Positions 1 to 11,690 are shown, numbered from the stretch's first letter. The stretch: 64,000 nucleotides of DNA from Spisula solida (GCA_947247005.1 OX365953.1:191001-255000), one strand, 5' to 3'. Notes: a model not told the origin generated them from the letters alone. Program-made: numbers and translations.

Positions 1-354
1 TGCATTTTCTCGAGGAGGAATACATGTACATAAATATCACAACGAGCAATTCTCACGAATATGTCGTTCTTACGACCGTAACAATATGGCGGCGTAAAAT
101 GACAGAAACTGGAAAACTTGCAACTTCGATGCCGAAAATTCTATCTCGAATTTTCGTTATGTCGAAGTAATATCCACGGTCCCGTGAAATTCGAGATAAC
201 GAGAGTTGACTGTATATTATTATAAACTTATTTATACTTGTTTTTATTGGGCCATGATTGAAAGCGCCTCCTCGTGGTGTTGCCTGGATGCAATTGAATT
301 TAAGGTTCAATACTCAGGGCTAGCTCTGGCTCAGAATTCTGTTGGGCCAATTTT

Positions 355-470
355 CGAACCGTAAAAGCGGCTGGGGGCCAGGGGGCCGCGAGGGCCCCCG
401 GTAGGTCCAGGGCGAAGCCTTGGCTGGGGGACCAGGGGGCCAGAGGCCCCCGAAAGCTCCTGCTATTTTG
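355..470. repeat. GC-rich duplicated block
   Basis: Two adjacent imperfect copies of a G/C-run motif (ggctgggggccaggggg.. then ggctgggggaccaggggg..), each with its own complementary ggccc/gggcc runs that can fold into a hairpin. It is far more GC-rich than the AT-rich surroundings and looks like a repeat insertion. No coding sense is visible. Confidence 0.5.
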
Positions 471-770
471 CTGTTTGAGAACAGTAAAATCCACTATGAG
501 ATACATCATTTCACCTTATATTCAGTCTTGAGAAACCCTGAATTGTAACTATTTTAATAGTATAAAACTTTATCAATTTGACAAAGATGTATATTCGTGT
601 ATGTTTGTTTTCTATGTGAAATTTTGTTGTTGTTCATTTGAATGATTCAATGAATGAAGACTTCTGTTTAAGTTATTATTTTTTCCTTTATCTCCATGTC
701 TAAGAAACTTATAAAAGTTATATGAATAATGAATGACAGAAACAAAATAGCATTTTAGAACTTTTTCACG

Positions 771-776
771 TTTATT
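771..776 (-). terminator. Candidate polyadenylation signal AATAAA
   Basis: The plus-strand tttatt reads AATAAA on the minus strand. It lies downstream of the possible terminal exon at 1125-1234 and would bound a 3' UTR of about 350 bp. The support is position and motif only. Confidence 0.3.
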
Positions 777-1124
777 CTCTATAGCACAACACAAAGTGAC
801 ATTTCAAAAGTGGCATTAAAACATGCATCCTAAATGATTCACAGTCTACCAACAATAATTAAATTAGTATAAATTATATGGGTACAAGTTCTATCTTGAT
901 GATGACACATTGTTTTTGCAAGGGGACTTGACACACAAGTTATATAAATTTTGTGAAGATATTTTTTAACTTGAGACTAAAGTCTACATCCCTTGTGCGA
1001 TATGCTGTAGCCAGTCAGCAAAGTTCTGTCTTTGATGCAGCTTCTGCTGCTAACCAACAAACTTGCTAAGTTCCAACACAAGTCCACATAAAGTGTGATC
1101 ATGAACAATTGCAAATTGGTAGGT

Positions 1125-1234
1125 TTAAGTGGGAAACTTGTTTAGACGCCAGTGGCAGATTTTGTTGGCATCCTGACATATAGAAGACTTGACATCACAG
1201 CTGATCAACCATTTATCACAATACACTGTTGAAT
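1125..1234 (-). CDS. Possible terminal coding exon of an unrecognised Cys-rich protein
   Basis: On the minus strand a pyrimidine-rich acceptor (ttttgtttcag) ends at 1235 and is followed by one open frame: two leading bases and 35 codons to a TAA at 1127-1125. The other two frames close at once. The peptide has four Cys in a short span (YCDKW, ISCDV, SSICQ, KICHW) and ends NKFPT. An AATAAA lies about 350 bp further on in the minus direction (plus 771-776), which suits a last exon plus 3' UTR. Entry in phase 1 (one base of the split codon upstream) is common in exons of secreted proteins. I see no matching upstream exon in the repeat-rich 1.24-4.1 kb stretch, so the identity and the coding status are both unproven. 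It could be a chance open frame or part of a non-coding transcript. Confidence 0.33.
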
Positions 1235-1299
1235 CTGAAACAAAATAAGACCAATACAAAATTTAACAGAAAATATAAAGATGTGTGTGTGAGCTATAC

Positions 1300-3250
1300 A
1301 ACCCTACTTAAAAACTACATTGTCCGAAAATACGAATATCCGAAAATGCGGTCACTTCAGAATTGACAATTTTTTTTAAAAAGTTGACCGTCGAGATTTT
1401 CGAGGAATATAAGTCAAATTATGTTTTAAAACGTCATAGGCTATCCACACACAATGTTTATGGGTTAATTTATCGGGTAAAACACCCAAACTAACGTTAT
1501 TTTAGCTTAGAAAATGAAGTCACGTGATCCGCTGTTTTTTTCACGTCAATTTCTTCACAAATAAATACGATTCCCTGGATAAACTGGCGTAAAAAACTTT
1601 TTAAATGGTAATATAATGATTAAGACTGAATAATTCAATGTTGAAAAATACGATCAATAATTATTACCTGATTTATGGCTAGGACCATGCGTTTATCGCA
1701 TTTCATATTCGTGACCCGTGACAGTCAATCGACAATTTCTTTCATCAGTCAATCAGGCCGCCTTTGATTAGACAATCATCCGCTAATTATCTCACAAACT
1801 GTCATAAACACAGTCATGTATAGTTTGTTTGTTTAACAAGCTGTTTATTGACCTAATTTTATGACACGTTGACTGTGTCTACCAGTTTTCGTTCATTTAG
1901 CGTCGCCCGTAACAGTTGATCGTAAAACCAGTCTAGGTAAAATCTCGAGCGTGCTATTTTTAGTAACTGGATTTTCCAATATTTGTAAAGTCATACTTTT
2001 CGATGGTTCGGGCCAATTTGATTTTTTTCGGGCCAATTTTGATTTCTTCGGGCCATTGGCCCGATTGGCCCGCGACAGCGCGAGGCCTGATACTTAAATC
2101 CAATGCAACTAAACGCTCTCGAAAACTATCAGTAAAATAAAACAAAGACCATTTTATCGTACGGGCTAGTCACTGCTTTCCCTAGACACTGGTTTTGATG
2201 ATTCATATTCGTTATTACGGGCCATTCACGAACATGAATCGGCACATAACAATATACATTTGATAAAAGCGTTCATATCCTAAGTATTATTTTATTCATT
2301 TTCTGATTTATTTTGTGGCTGGTTCACGATCATAAATTGGTTTATAACATAAGCGTAGATTCGTCCGTACGCGTTTTGAAAATGAATTAAATAACACTTT
2401 TTTCAAACTCAAATGGATTTCTGTTTCGCTATGCACATGCATTTTAGTACAAATAATCATTTTTAACACAGAAACATAAGATTTAAACTTCAATTAAATC
2501 ATAATCATTCATATTCGGTATTTACCATTCATATCCGGGTTTGCCTCAGTTCACAAATATGAATCTGATAGCGCACAAATGATAAACATTTCTTCCACGG
2601 ATATACACAGAACGGATAAGCAGGTCTAAAAATAGCCTAATTATGACCTGACTACCCATAATGCATTGCGCGCTTCGGTAAGCACGATAATTGTGAACAT
2701 GGCTTATCCAAAAGAAATCTTTTTTTCGTGTCAAAACCACAAAACTAAGTGGTTTGATCATTTTCAACAAATAGAGGACGCCCCAAAGATCACAAAAATA
2801 TTGATTTATAAGAAAAACAGTCGCAAATAAGTTTCCTTAGGGATTTAAAAAAGTAAATATCGGAAGCAATCCAAAACCCGTCGATTGAAAATTTATCGAT
2901 CAGGATAGGTCACAGAAAATGTGGTCTTTGTCACAATTGACAGATGAATCGTCCAGACTATCTATTTAAAAACGTTCCAAACACACAACGGAACAAATAA
3001 ACACCCATCTTTGCTTATTTAGACGAAGAGTTGCTTTAAATGAAAACAAATATCTCATTGACAAATCAGGCTGAATTGGTGAAATAATCCAAGATGGTGG
3101 CGGCTAGCGGGAAAAATAGCGCCAACTTGAGAATCTCGTCAAGTCTCGCTAAGTCTCGTACAAGTAAGCCGATCGCGATATTTCATTCCAATATGACGGC
3201 CTATATAGGAAAATAGTGGGAGTTGAATGAGTTGCCATTCCGTCTAATGT
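1300..3250. other. Intergenic repeat-rich stretch
   Basis: No gene is recognised. The stretch carries recurring 'attcatattcgg', 'gaatatgaa' and 'acgggccattca' style words in both orientations (for example near 2200, 2500 and 2560) and a 'cgggcca' cluster at 2010-2075. This suggests decayed copies of one dispersed family. Near 3090-3150 there is a promoter-like group of motifs, described under findings. Confidence 0.4.
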
Positions 3251-3256
3251 ATTTCC

Positions 3257-3645
3257 GTGTTTCTTCTAAGGCTTAATAATGCTACCAGAACTTTTCTTTT
3301 TGGTATATGTATGTATTTTTATTGTCATAACCAATTCAAACATAAAAAAATAAATAGTTTGCTTAATTATAACAATTATCGCTCATATTCGATTTTACCG
3401 TTCATGTACGGAGTTGGCTTCATGTTCACGAATATGAAACCGATAGCGTACAAATGATAAACATTTCTTCTAAGGCTTAATAATGCTACCAAAACTTTTC
3501 TTTTTGGTATATGTATGTATTTTTATTGTCATAACCAATTCCAACATAAAAAAATAAATATTTTGCTTAATTAAAACAATAATCATTCATATTCGGTGTT
3601 TACCGTTCATATCCGCGAATATGATTCATATTCGGTATTTAGACA
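3257..3645. repeat. Direct duplication, about 205-bp unit
   Basis: The segment starting 'cttctaaggcttaataatg' at about 3262 recurs at about 3466 with the same order of landmarks: 'ctttttggtatatgtatg', 'attgtcataaccaatt', and the 'cattcg..ttaccgttcat' end. A weaker third relative of the unit's tail is at 2500-2600. The short open frame at 3257-3457 lies wholly inside copy one and has no protein features. Confidence 0.7.
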
Positions 3646-4332
3646 CACCCGTAGATACCCATAATATACCATTTCAATGAATAATAAACCTACATGGCTA
3701 CAAATGTGACAGGCACTTTTATAATCAGCAATTCTGTTAGTAGCCTGTCATAGATAGTAAACACTGGTAAAATCAGATTTGGCTGGGGGAGTATTTGGTG
3801 AATGCCTATGGGAACAAACTGGTTCAGGAAAAGCAATCCATCCTTGACGAAAAGAATGTATAAGCTTCGGTGACGCGTTTTATAATTCTTCATTTAAAAG
3901 TGCAACAACTATGCACACAAAAAAGTCAAAAAGAAACTAGTAATTATCCGAAATAATACTATCCGAATAATGTGGACTTTCCGTTCAATTAGCTACCATA
4001 TTGTTTATTTACCTTTAATTCGGGTCCTTTACACTCTCTCTCGTATGAAAGACGTCCTTTGTTTGTTTTCTTTAAATTATCAACAACTCCCATTCTCAAA
4101 TATCATGTTAAATTGATTTCTAGATACTTTTTCGAACTGGACCGCTTGCCGACTGTAGTTTACGACTCATCGATTATCAATATGCGGCCCAATAAAATGA
4201 ACGCAGTGTTCTCCCTTTATATAAATTAATAAATGTCTCAAACAGTTATCAAAAAGTGCAGCCTCCACCCCAACACATCCACCAATGCCTCACATAACAA
4301 TAACCACTAAGGTTGTAGATAAATAATTTGTA

Positions 4333-5866
4333 AATCTAAACCCAAACAAGGCATCTGGTCCAGACGAAATATCCCCAAGGTTACTAAAGGAACTGCACAC
4401 CGAAATTGCCCCAATACTCACACACATCTTTCACCAGTCACTGGATACTGGTATTGTACCAGATGATTGGAGACATGCGGTCATTGCACCCGTCTTCAAA
4501 AAAGGTCAAAAATCAAAACCGAGCAACTACAGGCCAATATCACCAGGACCTGTTCTATAAATACGTATCTAAACTCCCTGATATCACTAACATGCATAGC
4601 TTCTAAATTACTAGAACATATATTGGTCACAAACATAATGCAACATTTTGATAACAACAGCATCCTCAGCCCACAACAACATGGTTTCAGGTCAAAACAC
4701 AGTTGCGAAACCCAACTATTAGGGTTCTCTCAAGAAATAGCAGATATGCTAGTACAAGGTCAACAGACTGATGTCATTATAATGGACTTTAGCAAAGCCT
4801 TTGACAAAGTCGATCATCACAAACTTGTCCACAAACTTAAAGATATGGATATTGACTGCAAAGTCACCCAATGGATCAAGTCATTCCTCAGCAACAGGTC
4901 ACAGCAAGTCCTTGTCGAGGGTAAAACCTCGGATAGGTTACCAGTCCTCTCGGGAGTCCCACAAGGTTCAGTACTCGGCCCCTGTCTATTTCTCGCATAC
5001 ATAAACGATCTGCCGGATAGTATCATGAGTCGAGCCCGCTTGTTTGCTGACGATACTATAGTATATTTAGCCATTAAATCAATATCTTCATCAGAAAACT
5101 TACAAAAAGATCTCCACTGTTTAGAAAATTGGGAAAGGGAATGGTCTATGGAATTTAACCCTGGCAAATGTGGAGTTTTAAGAAACCACCGTAAACGTGA
5201 CCCAATCATCTTCCCATACACCCTACATGATACAGAACTTAAAGCGACAGAACACTCAAAATACCTTGGTGTGACCCTAAACAATAACCTGACATGGACA
5301 AATCACATACGAAACATAACAGCAAAGGCCAGTAATACACTCCGCTTCATTAAAAGGAACATCAAAACTAACTCCACACAAATTAAAGAACTGGCCTACA
5401 AGACTTACGTACCCAAATTGAGTACTACTCACCTGTTTGGAACCCTTGGCAGAAATACCTCATACACAAAATCGAAATGATAAAACGATCTGCAGCACGA
5501 TACGTTTTAAATGATTACCACCAAACACGCAGCGTCACAAACATGATTAAAGCACTTAACTGGAAAACACTAGAACAGAGAAGAAATCACTCAACATTTG
5601 TCATGTTCTATAAAATTAAAAACAAACTTGTATCAGTAGATCACAATCACCTCACACAGACCAGAAACCGAAATTACCTAATCCCACATTCAAGAACAGC
5701 CTACCATATGAGAACACCTTCTTCCCCCAATCAATCCGCCTCTGGAATAGTCTGCCACAACATGTTCAGTCTAGCCCCACATTACAGACATTTGTCAGTA
5801 GGCCAGACGAGCATCACCAATAACCTAATATATCTTGTTTTTAAATTGTACATACTGCTCTTTTAA
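4333..5866 (+). pseudogene. LINE reverse transcriptase, frameshifted
   Basis: RNA-dependent DNA polymerase of a non-LTR element. Motifs in order: NKASGPDEIS then SNYRPIS (4333-4542); LTCIASKLLEH and QQHGFRSKHSCETQ (4587-4720); the first catalytic Asp block IIMDFSKAFDKVDHHKL (about 4775-4830); LSGVPQGSVLGP (about 4950); and the catalytic FADDT (about 5044). The thumb and C-terminal part includes KYLGVTL (about 5260), and SAARYVLNDYHQTRSVTNM follows in the last frame. It is dead. A 44-bp insertion at 4543-4586 shifts frame inside the fingers, and a small deletion near 5405-5415 shifts it again, so the domain lies in three frames. The longest intact piece is 4467-5480; the C-terminal part continues in another frame to 5866. 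The catalytic residues themselves are preserved, which suggests fairly recent decay. Confidence 0.88.
4543..4586 (+). repeat. 44-bp insertion inside the LINE RT
   Basis: The conserved RT path runs ..AACTACAGGCCAATATCA then CTAACATGCATAGC.., but here 44 extra bases sit between them. The insert ends with the same six bases (atatca) that precede it. That is the pattern of a short templated insertion or a small element with a 6-bp target duplication. It changes the frame by two bases. Confidence 0.7.
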
Positions 5867-6039
5867 CCTTTTAATCTATCTCTATAACTCTGCAGATAAT
5901 ATTTAAATCTAATTTCATCGTCTCCGACATCGCCTGCCAGTAATAATCAGTATTGATTGTAGGCAGTATAAAGTTGAAGTAAAATACAGAGCTTCCTTAC
6001 CCACATGGGCTATTATATTTACTATTGTTACCATTTTAA

Positions 6040-6795
6040 TTAAAGTGAAAGTTCAGCATTTTTTTATTTTTTGATATGTTGTAAAGAACCCCAAACTATC
6101 TTCAAATTCAGTGTTTATAGCCCCCTATTCACACCCCAATTAGCTAGGGTAATTAAACTCTCTCTGACATGGAGAGCCGCCATATTTTTCCCAGGTATCT
6201 TTGCAGTACTACGTCACACCGTCAGTTAGGCTCTGAGAAGAAAGTAGTGGGATATAATAGTTTTACATAATAGTGTGATCATTTGACGTAATTTGGCAAT
6301 AAAAATACCTCAGCATAAAGCCAATCATTACAATGTTATGCAAGGACAGGGAATGGGTATATTTACAGACCCTGTAAAAAATAAACAACTGTGTGAAAGA
6401 TGGATCTATAATCTAAGTACTGAAACCCTGAACAAGTGTTTATACTCTCAAAATAAAATTATGATTTAATTTGTTTCTGAAAAAAACACTTTATAGAAGG
6501 CCAATAATTAAAGTGTTAAAAAGGAATTTTAAAATTAATTTCAGTCAACAGTCAAAACTATACACTTTTCCTACATACCGTGCTATAAAGTATACAAGGC
6601 ATTCTGTATCAATTGACTCTGTGACGTCACTAGGTACGGATTTATCTGAAATAAACCCTTCTTGGAGGTAGTTAATTAGGGTTTTATTGCCATTACAAAT
6701 TGGATGCTCATTAGTAAGTAGGAGATTTAGATACAGCTCAAAGAAAGTAATAAATTAAGATTAACTATAAATTATCCCGGAATATCACTTTAAAT
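6040..6795. mobile_element. Possible non-autonomous element with weak inverted ends
   Basis: The left edge reads 'ttaaagtgaaagttcagca'. The right edge, reverse-complemented, reads 'tttaaagtgatattccggga'. The ends share ttaaagtga but then diverge. Both halves hold a 'gacgtca'/'acgtcac' word (about 6212 and 6622). There is no gene inside. The boundaries are uncertain. Confidence 0.3.
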
Positions 6796-6799
6796 AATG

Positions 6800-7770
6800 C
6801 ATACATACGAGACTAAACGTACACAAAAGTGTTTAATATGCACTCATTCAAGCACAAACTTGATATTTCCAAAGAATACGATAGATGTGTGTATGATCTT
6901 TGATATTTTATTGGTATTTGATATCTTTGAAATCTTTGATATGGCAGTTCGGGAGACTGGGGTACTCTGGGACATGGCTCACCCTGGGACAGTGGGATGA
7001 GTAAGTACTTCGGGTCTTTTGATTTAAATCTTAATCATACAGAATACTCATATTAATAAGTTTGTAAAATGTGGTTTTTATCCTTTGAAAGTGAAATTCC
7101 GAAAAGTGAATACTTCTAGGTCGATAATAGATGTTTTTAACACCTAATTATCGAGTGTTTCAGTCAATATAATATAAACTATAATTCATATGTGGTATGC
7201 TTAGTCTGAAAATGGTACGCTTGTGTAGTGGTACGCTAATGCAGTGTTACGCTTAGTCCTGCACCCTTATTCAAATTATTTAAGCTTAAATAGTATTTTG
7301 TATGTAAATAGTTCATAACAATGTGCTATATGTTGCCTTTCATTTGTAATAGAAATAATTGTTTGGTTATGTTTTCTTTGAACATTATGGTGAACAAATA
7401 TGGATCGATGAAGTTGGGGTAAAGTGCATACTTAAATGAAGTCATTTCATTGTAATATGATTAACAATGGCCTTGAACAATCATGTCAGTATCAAAGATA
7501 TTATTTGATAGAATATTGTACAACGCTGTAAATTCCTTTGATTAATCAACTGGTGCATTCAATTGTCAGTGATCTCGGGTATACTCACACAAGCGCTGTA
7601 TGTATGTAAACCTTTACAAAATATTAGGATTCAACAAGTTGGAACAATCTCGGTTAGCATAGTTGTTGGTGATATGGTTTGGGTTGAAGCTTACACACAT
7701 GTCAATCAATAACTGTATGACGGTTGTACCGTCTTTAAAACGTTCTTGTGACTGATGGCCATAATGCCAT
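6800..7770. other. Intergenic, no gene seen
   Basis: AT-rich sequence. The only structure noticed is a short, irregular tandem of 'ggtacgct'/'gttacgctta' words at about 7192-7256. No coding frame has protein features. Confidence 0.5.
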
Positions 7771-7774
7771 TTCA

Positions 7775-7840
7775 ACAAAAAAACATTAAGTCAGACAGGG
7801 AAGGCAGCACTCAACTAAACCAGCCGAGCACAGAAGACTG
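7775..7840 (+). repeat. Dispersed 'aagtcagacagggaaggcag' module, copy 1
   Basis: A 60-70 bp stretch nearly identical to copies at about 63,683 and 15,750. Landmarks are aagtcagacagggaaggc, agcactcaac and cagccgagcacagaa. It marks one end of a dispersed element whose remaining part is not recognisable here. Confidence 0.65.
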
Positions 7841-8649
7841 CTAGACATTTTCTTTAGAAGAAAGAACTCTTTGTAGCACAGGAAAATGCTTTTCGTTCTC
7901 TTGAAAGAGCATGTGTCCTTCAAGTTTCATACTTCGTGTACATACAAAAATAAAAGAATGAATAAAACAATTTTTTATCGACTACATCCACAAAATGTAG
8001 ACAAAAATTATATCCTAAGAACTTGTTGTTTTACTAAAATCAAATTGTAAAAGATTTACAAGAACTAAACAATTCTTCCAGCTTACCTTCATTTCCTACC
8101 AACAAAACAGTATCAAACTATTGCAGGTAGGTTTATTATTGTCCTTGGTAAATGTTTTATGATATTGTCCGAACAGAAACAATACACATGTGCAATGCCT
8201 TTTTGTACTGGACAATGAATTCGCAGAAGGGCAAGTACATGATAAACACAGTCCAACAGAAAAGGCATAGTAACATTTTTTTGTAATTTTCTTTATTCGT
8301 TTTTAATTATAGAGTGCACAATACATAAATAAACGGTTGATAAGCCACCACGACACACATAAACATGAACAAGAAAATATTGAAACTTAACAATTACTGT
8401 ACCTTCTTTCATACGTCAATTTGATTTTATTGTGTATGTGAATGTTACTACACTGTACACTGTATAACCCTACAGCGCCGGACATGATTGTAATTGTTGT
8501 CAACCAAATATAATAACTAACAGGACAGGGATGAGTTGAAACAAATGTTGTATAAAATATACTGTGTAAAGCACTATCTATGTCCGATGTAATAGATGTT
8601 TACCTATACGATTATGATGTCATTTTGATGTCACATATAAATCGTTTAT

Positions 8650-8990
8650 TCATGACCAATGTGTAAGCTGGTGATAGACATTCACTTTGCTAACAAATCT
8701 AATGAAGCCTCCAGTTTCCGGATCATGGACCTCGGCCGTTACTTCAGTCGATTCAATTTGCGACACTTCTCCATAAGGTGCAGCAGCACCGCTACTCTCA
8801 GCCCGTTGTATAACCATCCCGCTTTGGTTTGAAGTTTTGGATTTTCCCTTGAGGTACAGAAGAAATATCAGAATGCCTGTAACAATGAGCACATAAAGGC
8901 CGGCAGCAAGACAAACTTTGAATGAAGATCCAAACGACTGGCCGGAGTACACGCCAACTATGATCATACAACCAATAAAATTCAAAATGC
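8650..8990 (-). CDS. Four-TM protein, coding exon 3
   Basis: From acceptor cttttttcag: the end of helix 3, helix 4 (VCLAAGLYVLIVTGILIFLL) and a polar C-terminal tail ending LTHWS. The stop codon TGA (8652-8650) runs directly into AATAAA (plus 8650-8645). A second AATAAA lies near plus 8293. Confidence 0.78.
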
Positions 8991-10600
8991 CTGAAAAAAG
9001 ACAATGTAATATTAAAATTTCATGTTGAGAAATATGCGCCTGTGGGATAATATTGTCTTATACATATATACATGTACAATGTAGTACGTAATAGAATAGA
9101 ATAGAATATAATTTATTACCAATCATGGGTCCTTTCAGGCACATACGCACAAAATAATAACATAGTACAATTTGTAAGGTAAAGGACATAAAGTATTATA
9201 AAATAACAAAAGCTTGATTCTGATTAGACGACACAATTAACAAAGGCTATGTAAAAGTAAGCAAAAAAAATCATTTCAAATGACTGTAGCAAATAATCAA
9301 ATATCTATAACAAGAATATTGTCAACAGGTAGGTTGCGTGGAACATTACAAACTAAATGATCCTTCTAGGCTAGTGCATCATAATTAGTAGACCATACAC
9401 ACTATAGATGAGTGGTCAAGCTAACAGTCTTGCAAACTTAGTCTAGCCAAAAAGCACTAGTGAATAAAGTCTGTGTGTAATATGTACATTATCACAATTT
9501 ACTAAGAGTGAAAGTGACTTTTGTCTTCATCTATACCCTTATTACGTATTACATGTATACAGATAGAACAATGCTTGTCAAATGTTCAATGAATGTAAGT
9601 CCACACGTGGCATAACGTTAATTATCAATCTTTTGTATAACACGATTTAATCAAAGTTAATTACGAAAATTAAGTAATTTTGACCAAGAAATTATCTTGA
9701 CAACAACACACTATTTATATATATATATATTATCTAATAACAGAAACTGTTATCATAAAGTATTATCGAACCAACCTGCGATTGGATAGAACAGGAAGCA
9801 GAAGCCGCCTAAGATAGCACAAGCTCCCATTTCATAATCATCATCCTTATCATTGGAGCAGTATATATCAAGCAATCCAAATCCGATAGGAGTAAACAAT
9901 ATGGCAAACGCAATCCACTGCATCACATATACGCTCCAATGCAAATCTAAAATAAAATATTTCAATTAGACTGACTGAAATACGATAACTGACAAGATAC
10001 AAACTATTGTTTTATAGTGTTTACATTGGTATACAGTGGTAACATATTTCGTGATTTTCCTTTCAGGATTGATATTTTAAGAACTCAACAATTATTCTAC
10101 AATATGTAAAGAGGTGTATATTCGTATTAAAAAGTGTTATTGTTTTACGAGTAAAAGTTCAATTCATTCGATCCTGTTCTGTTTCGTTTTTTCACTACAT
10201 AGCAAAGTACTTTATTTATTAACAACACGAATTGCCACCACCAGAAATATACCATGATATATTTATACTCAAAAAGATCATAATAAGTCAGACAGGGAAG
10301 GCAGAAGCAGGTACTAGTAGTTGTTGTATTGTTGTGGATGTAGGGAGAACGTTTCAATATTATTGATACATGTAACAATAGAAACTTACCACTAAGTCCA
10401 TATGGACCCTGACAAGATGAATAGCTCCTGGAGCTACTAGAACTATTGGAAGAGTTACAGCAAGAAGGCTTGTAGTCGAGTCCTGCACAAGACGTCGCAC
10501 TAACCCAGTCTGTTCCAAAAGTTCCTATACCTTGTAATATAGCTGGACTGGCAATAAATCCTATCAAAAATAAACCATAGCATCCGTCACAGGCTCCCAT
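8650..10600 (-). CDS. Four-transmembrane claudin/PMP22-like protein, three coding exons, 240 aa
   Basis: A complete minus-strand gene. Coding exons are 10600-10390, 9946-9776 and 8990-8650, joined in phase 1 at both junctions (723 nt including the stop). The protein starts MGACDGCYG. Predicted helices are at about residues 8-28, 78-97, 113-141 and 153-174. The first extracellular loop is long and Cys/Ser-rich with a Trp (TDW, residues 30-32) and Cys at 38, 47 and 48; the second loop is short. The C-terminal tail of about 65 residues is cytosolic. This is the layout of the claudin/PMP22/EMP superfamily of membrane and junction proteins, but I cannot place it in a named family, so junctional or channel-associated function is only an inference. 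The ATG at 10600 is preceded by an acceptor (AG at 10639-10638), so at least one non-coding 5' exon lies upstream. The donor after exon 2 (GTTGGT) is weak. The stop TGA overlaps an AATAAA. Confidence 0.8.
9086..9115. repeat. Short aatag microsatellite
   Basis: An (aatag)n-like run of about four units, followed by an AT-rich stretch, within intron 2 of the four-TM gene. Confidence 0.5.
9776..9946 (-). CDS. Four-TM protein, coding exon 2
   Basis: 57 codons between acceptor ttttattttag and donor GTTGGT: helix 2 (VMQWIAFAILFTPIGFGLL), an acidic linker YCSNDKDDDYEMG and most of helix 3. Reading through the weak donor would reach a stop nine codons later, giving a truncated three-helix protein. 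Confidence 0.75.
10275..10306 (+). repeat. Dispersed 'aagtcagacagggaaggcag' module, partial copy 2
   Basis: Only the first ~30 bp of the module (aaaaagatcataataagtcagacagggaaggc region) is present, in intron 1 of the four-TM gene and on the strand opposite to the gene. It is too short to define an element. Confidence 0.5.
10390..10600 (-). CDS. Four-TM protein, coding exon 1
   Basis: Encodes residues 1-70 plus the first base of codon 71: helix 1 and the whole first extracellular loop with its Ser-rich run (about residues 50-62). It ends at a good donor (GTAAGT). The exon itself starts at about 10637, giving a 5' UTR of about 37 bases in this exon. Confidence 0.78.
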
Positions 10601-10639
10601 TGTGGCGATTTACAACTCCTGGGAATATTTGCAAGAACT

Positions 10640-11560
10640 GAAAAAATATGTGAGATTAAAAGTCACAAAGTTTACATGCTTTTTTTACTCACCAGAGAAG
10701 CACTTTTAGGTACTTTTAAATCACGTTCATGTTCGTATTTGCATTGAACGAGATTCAAATTCCATGGGTTGTTTAAGCTAGTAACCTGTAAACTGTTCTA
10801 TTTTGTGCCTTTCGTTCTCTACTGTTTCTCTTTAAAGTTTTCTTCCGTTATCTTTTTGGCATACTCTTGTTAGCGGAAGAATTTGACATCAACCGATCAA
10901 GCTATTGCTAGTCAAATAATAAAACCACAATCGTTTTAGATTTTGAAGAAAAAATAGTTTTGGTTTTATAAATGTAACGATGATTCGCTGAATGCTAAAT
11001 TAAATGCATGTAAATGATCTGACAATTTCCACTTAGGATCACACTGGTTTCAATATTACTTAGATAACGTTTATCTAACAACGAGTATTTAAGATTTATA
11101 TCTTCCAAGAAAAATCAAAATCATAATTCACTTCCTTGTTTAAATATATTTGAGTAAACTATGGAAATTGTGTTGTTGAGGCTCTAGATAACGGATATTC
11201 AGTTTATTAATATACCGGTATAATTATGAAAGTCACATAATTATATACTATAGTACTACTATTGATTCTGATAGATTATGAAACGTTCGAAGCTGCTCTA
11301 CAAATCAAAACGTATACCAACAATATACTTAACAGCATTAACACAACACTTTTATTTTAGAAATATTTCTTTTATTTAAAGGAACATATAATCAGGTCAT
11401 ATGGTTTATATAAGATAGCTATTGGCTTATTTAAAGGAACATACAAATAAAATTATGTATGTTTTCGTTTTACCTGATGATCGACATTTTGTCATCCACA
11501 AGTTGGGATAAAGTGATTGTATCACGTTTGAATCGAACTTTTTAGTACTTTTACGGTTGA
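10640..11560. other. Upstream region of the four-TM gene, no gene seen
   Basis: AT-rich sequence that should hold the first intron, 5' non-coding exon and promoter of the minus-strand gene. I cannot place any of them. A partial duplication of 'ttatttaaaggaacata' occurs at about 11373 and 11430. Confidence 0.4.
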
Positions 11561-11690
11561 AACTAGATACCTTTTTACAGCTAAACTTGGTCATTCAGCT
11601 GTTTATAGCTGAAACGAGGTCATTCAGCCTTTTTACAGCTGAAACGTAGAATTTCGACTTGTCGACAGCTGAAACTTAGATTTTCAGTGG
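11555..11690. repeat. Short degenerate tandem with 'acagctgaaac' core
   Basis: Three to four irregular copies of a roughly 40-bp motif built on 'tttacagctgaaac.aggtcattcagc'. Each copy is partly palindromic around cagctg. Confidence 0.55.

Larger units (their letters stand above)
4250..5990 (+). mobile_element. Truncated non-LTR retrotransposon (LINE, CR1/Jockey-like)
   Basis: A 5'-truncated LINE that keeps most of its reverse transcriptase domain, C-terminal region and a short 3' tail. The first recognisable coding block is at about 4333 (NKASGPDEIS motif) and the last at about 5866. The upstream limit is approximate because the sequence simply loses coding sense. No endonuclease domain is present on this copy. 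The family assignment rests on the RT motif set and on the separate copy at 14.8-16.9 kb, whose APE-type endonuclease belongs to the same broad group. Confidence 0.85.

Noticed and set aside
4817..5284. 155-codon minus-strand frame
   Set aside because: Antisense shadow of the LINE reverse transcriptase.
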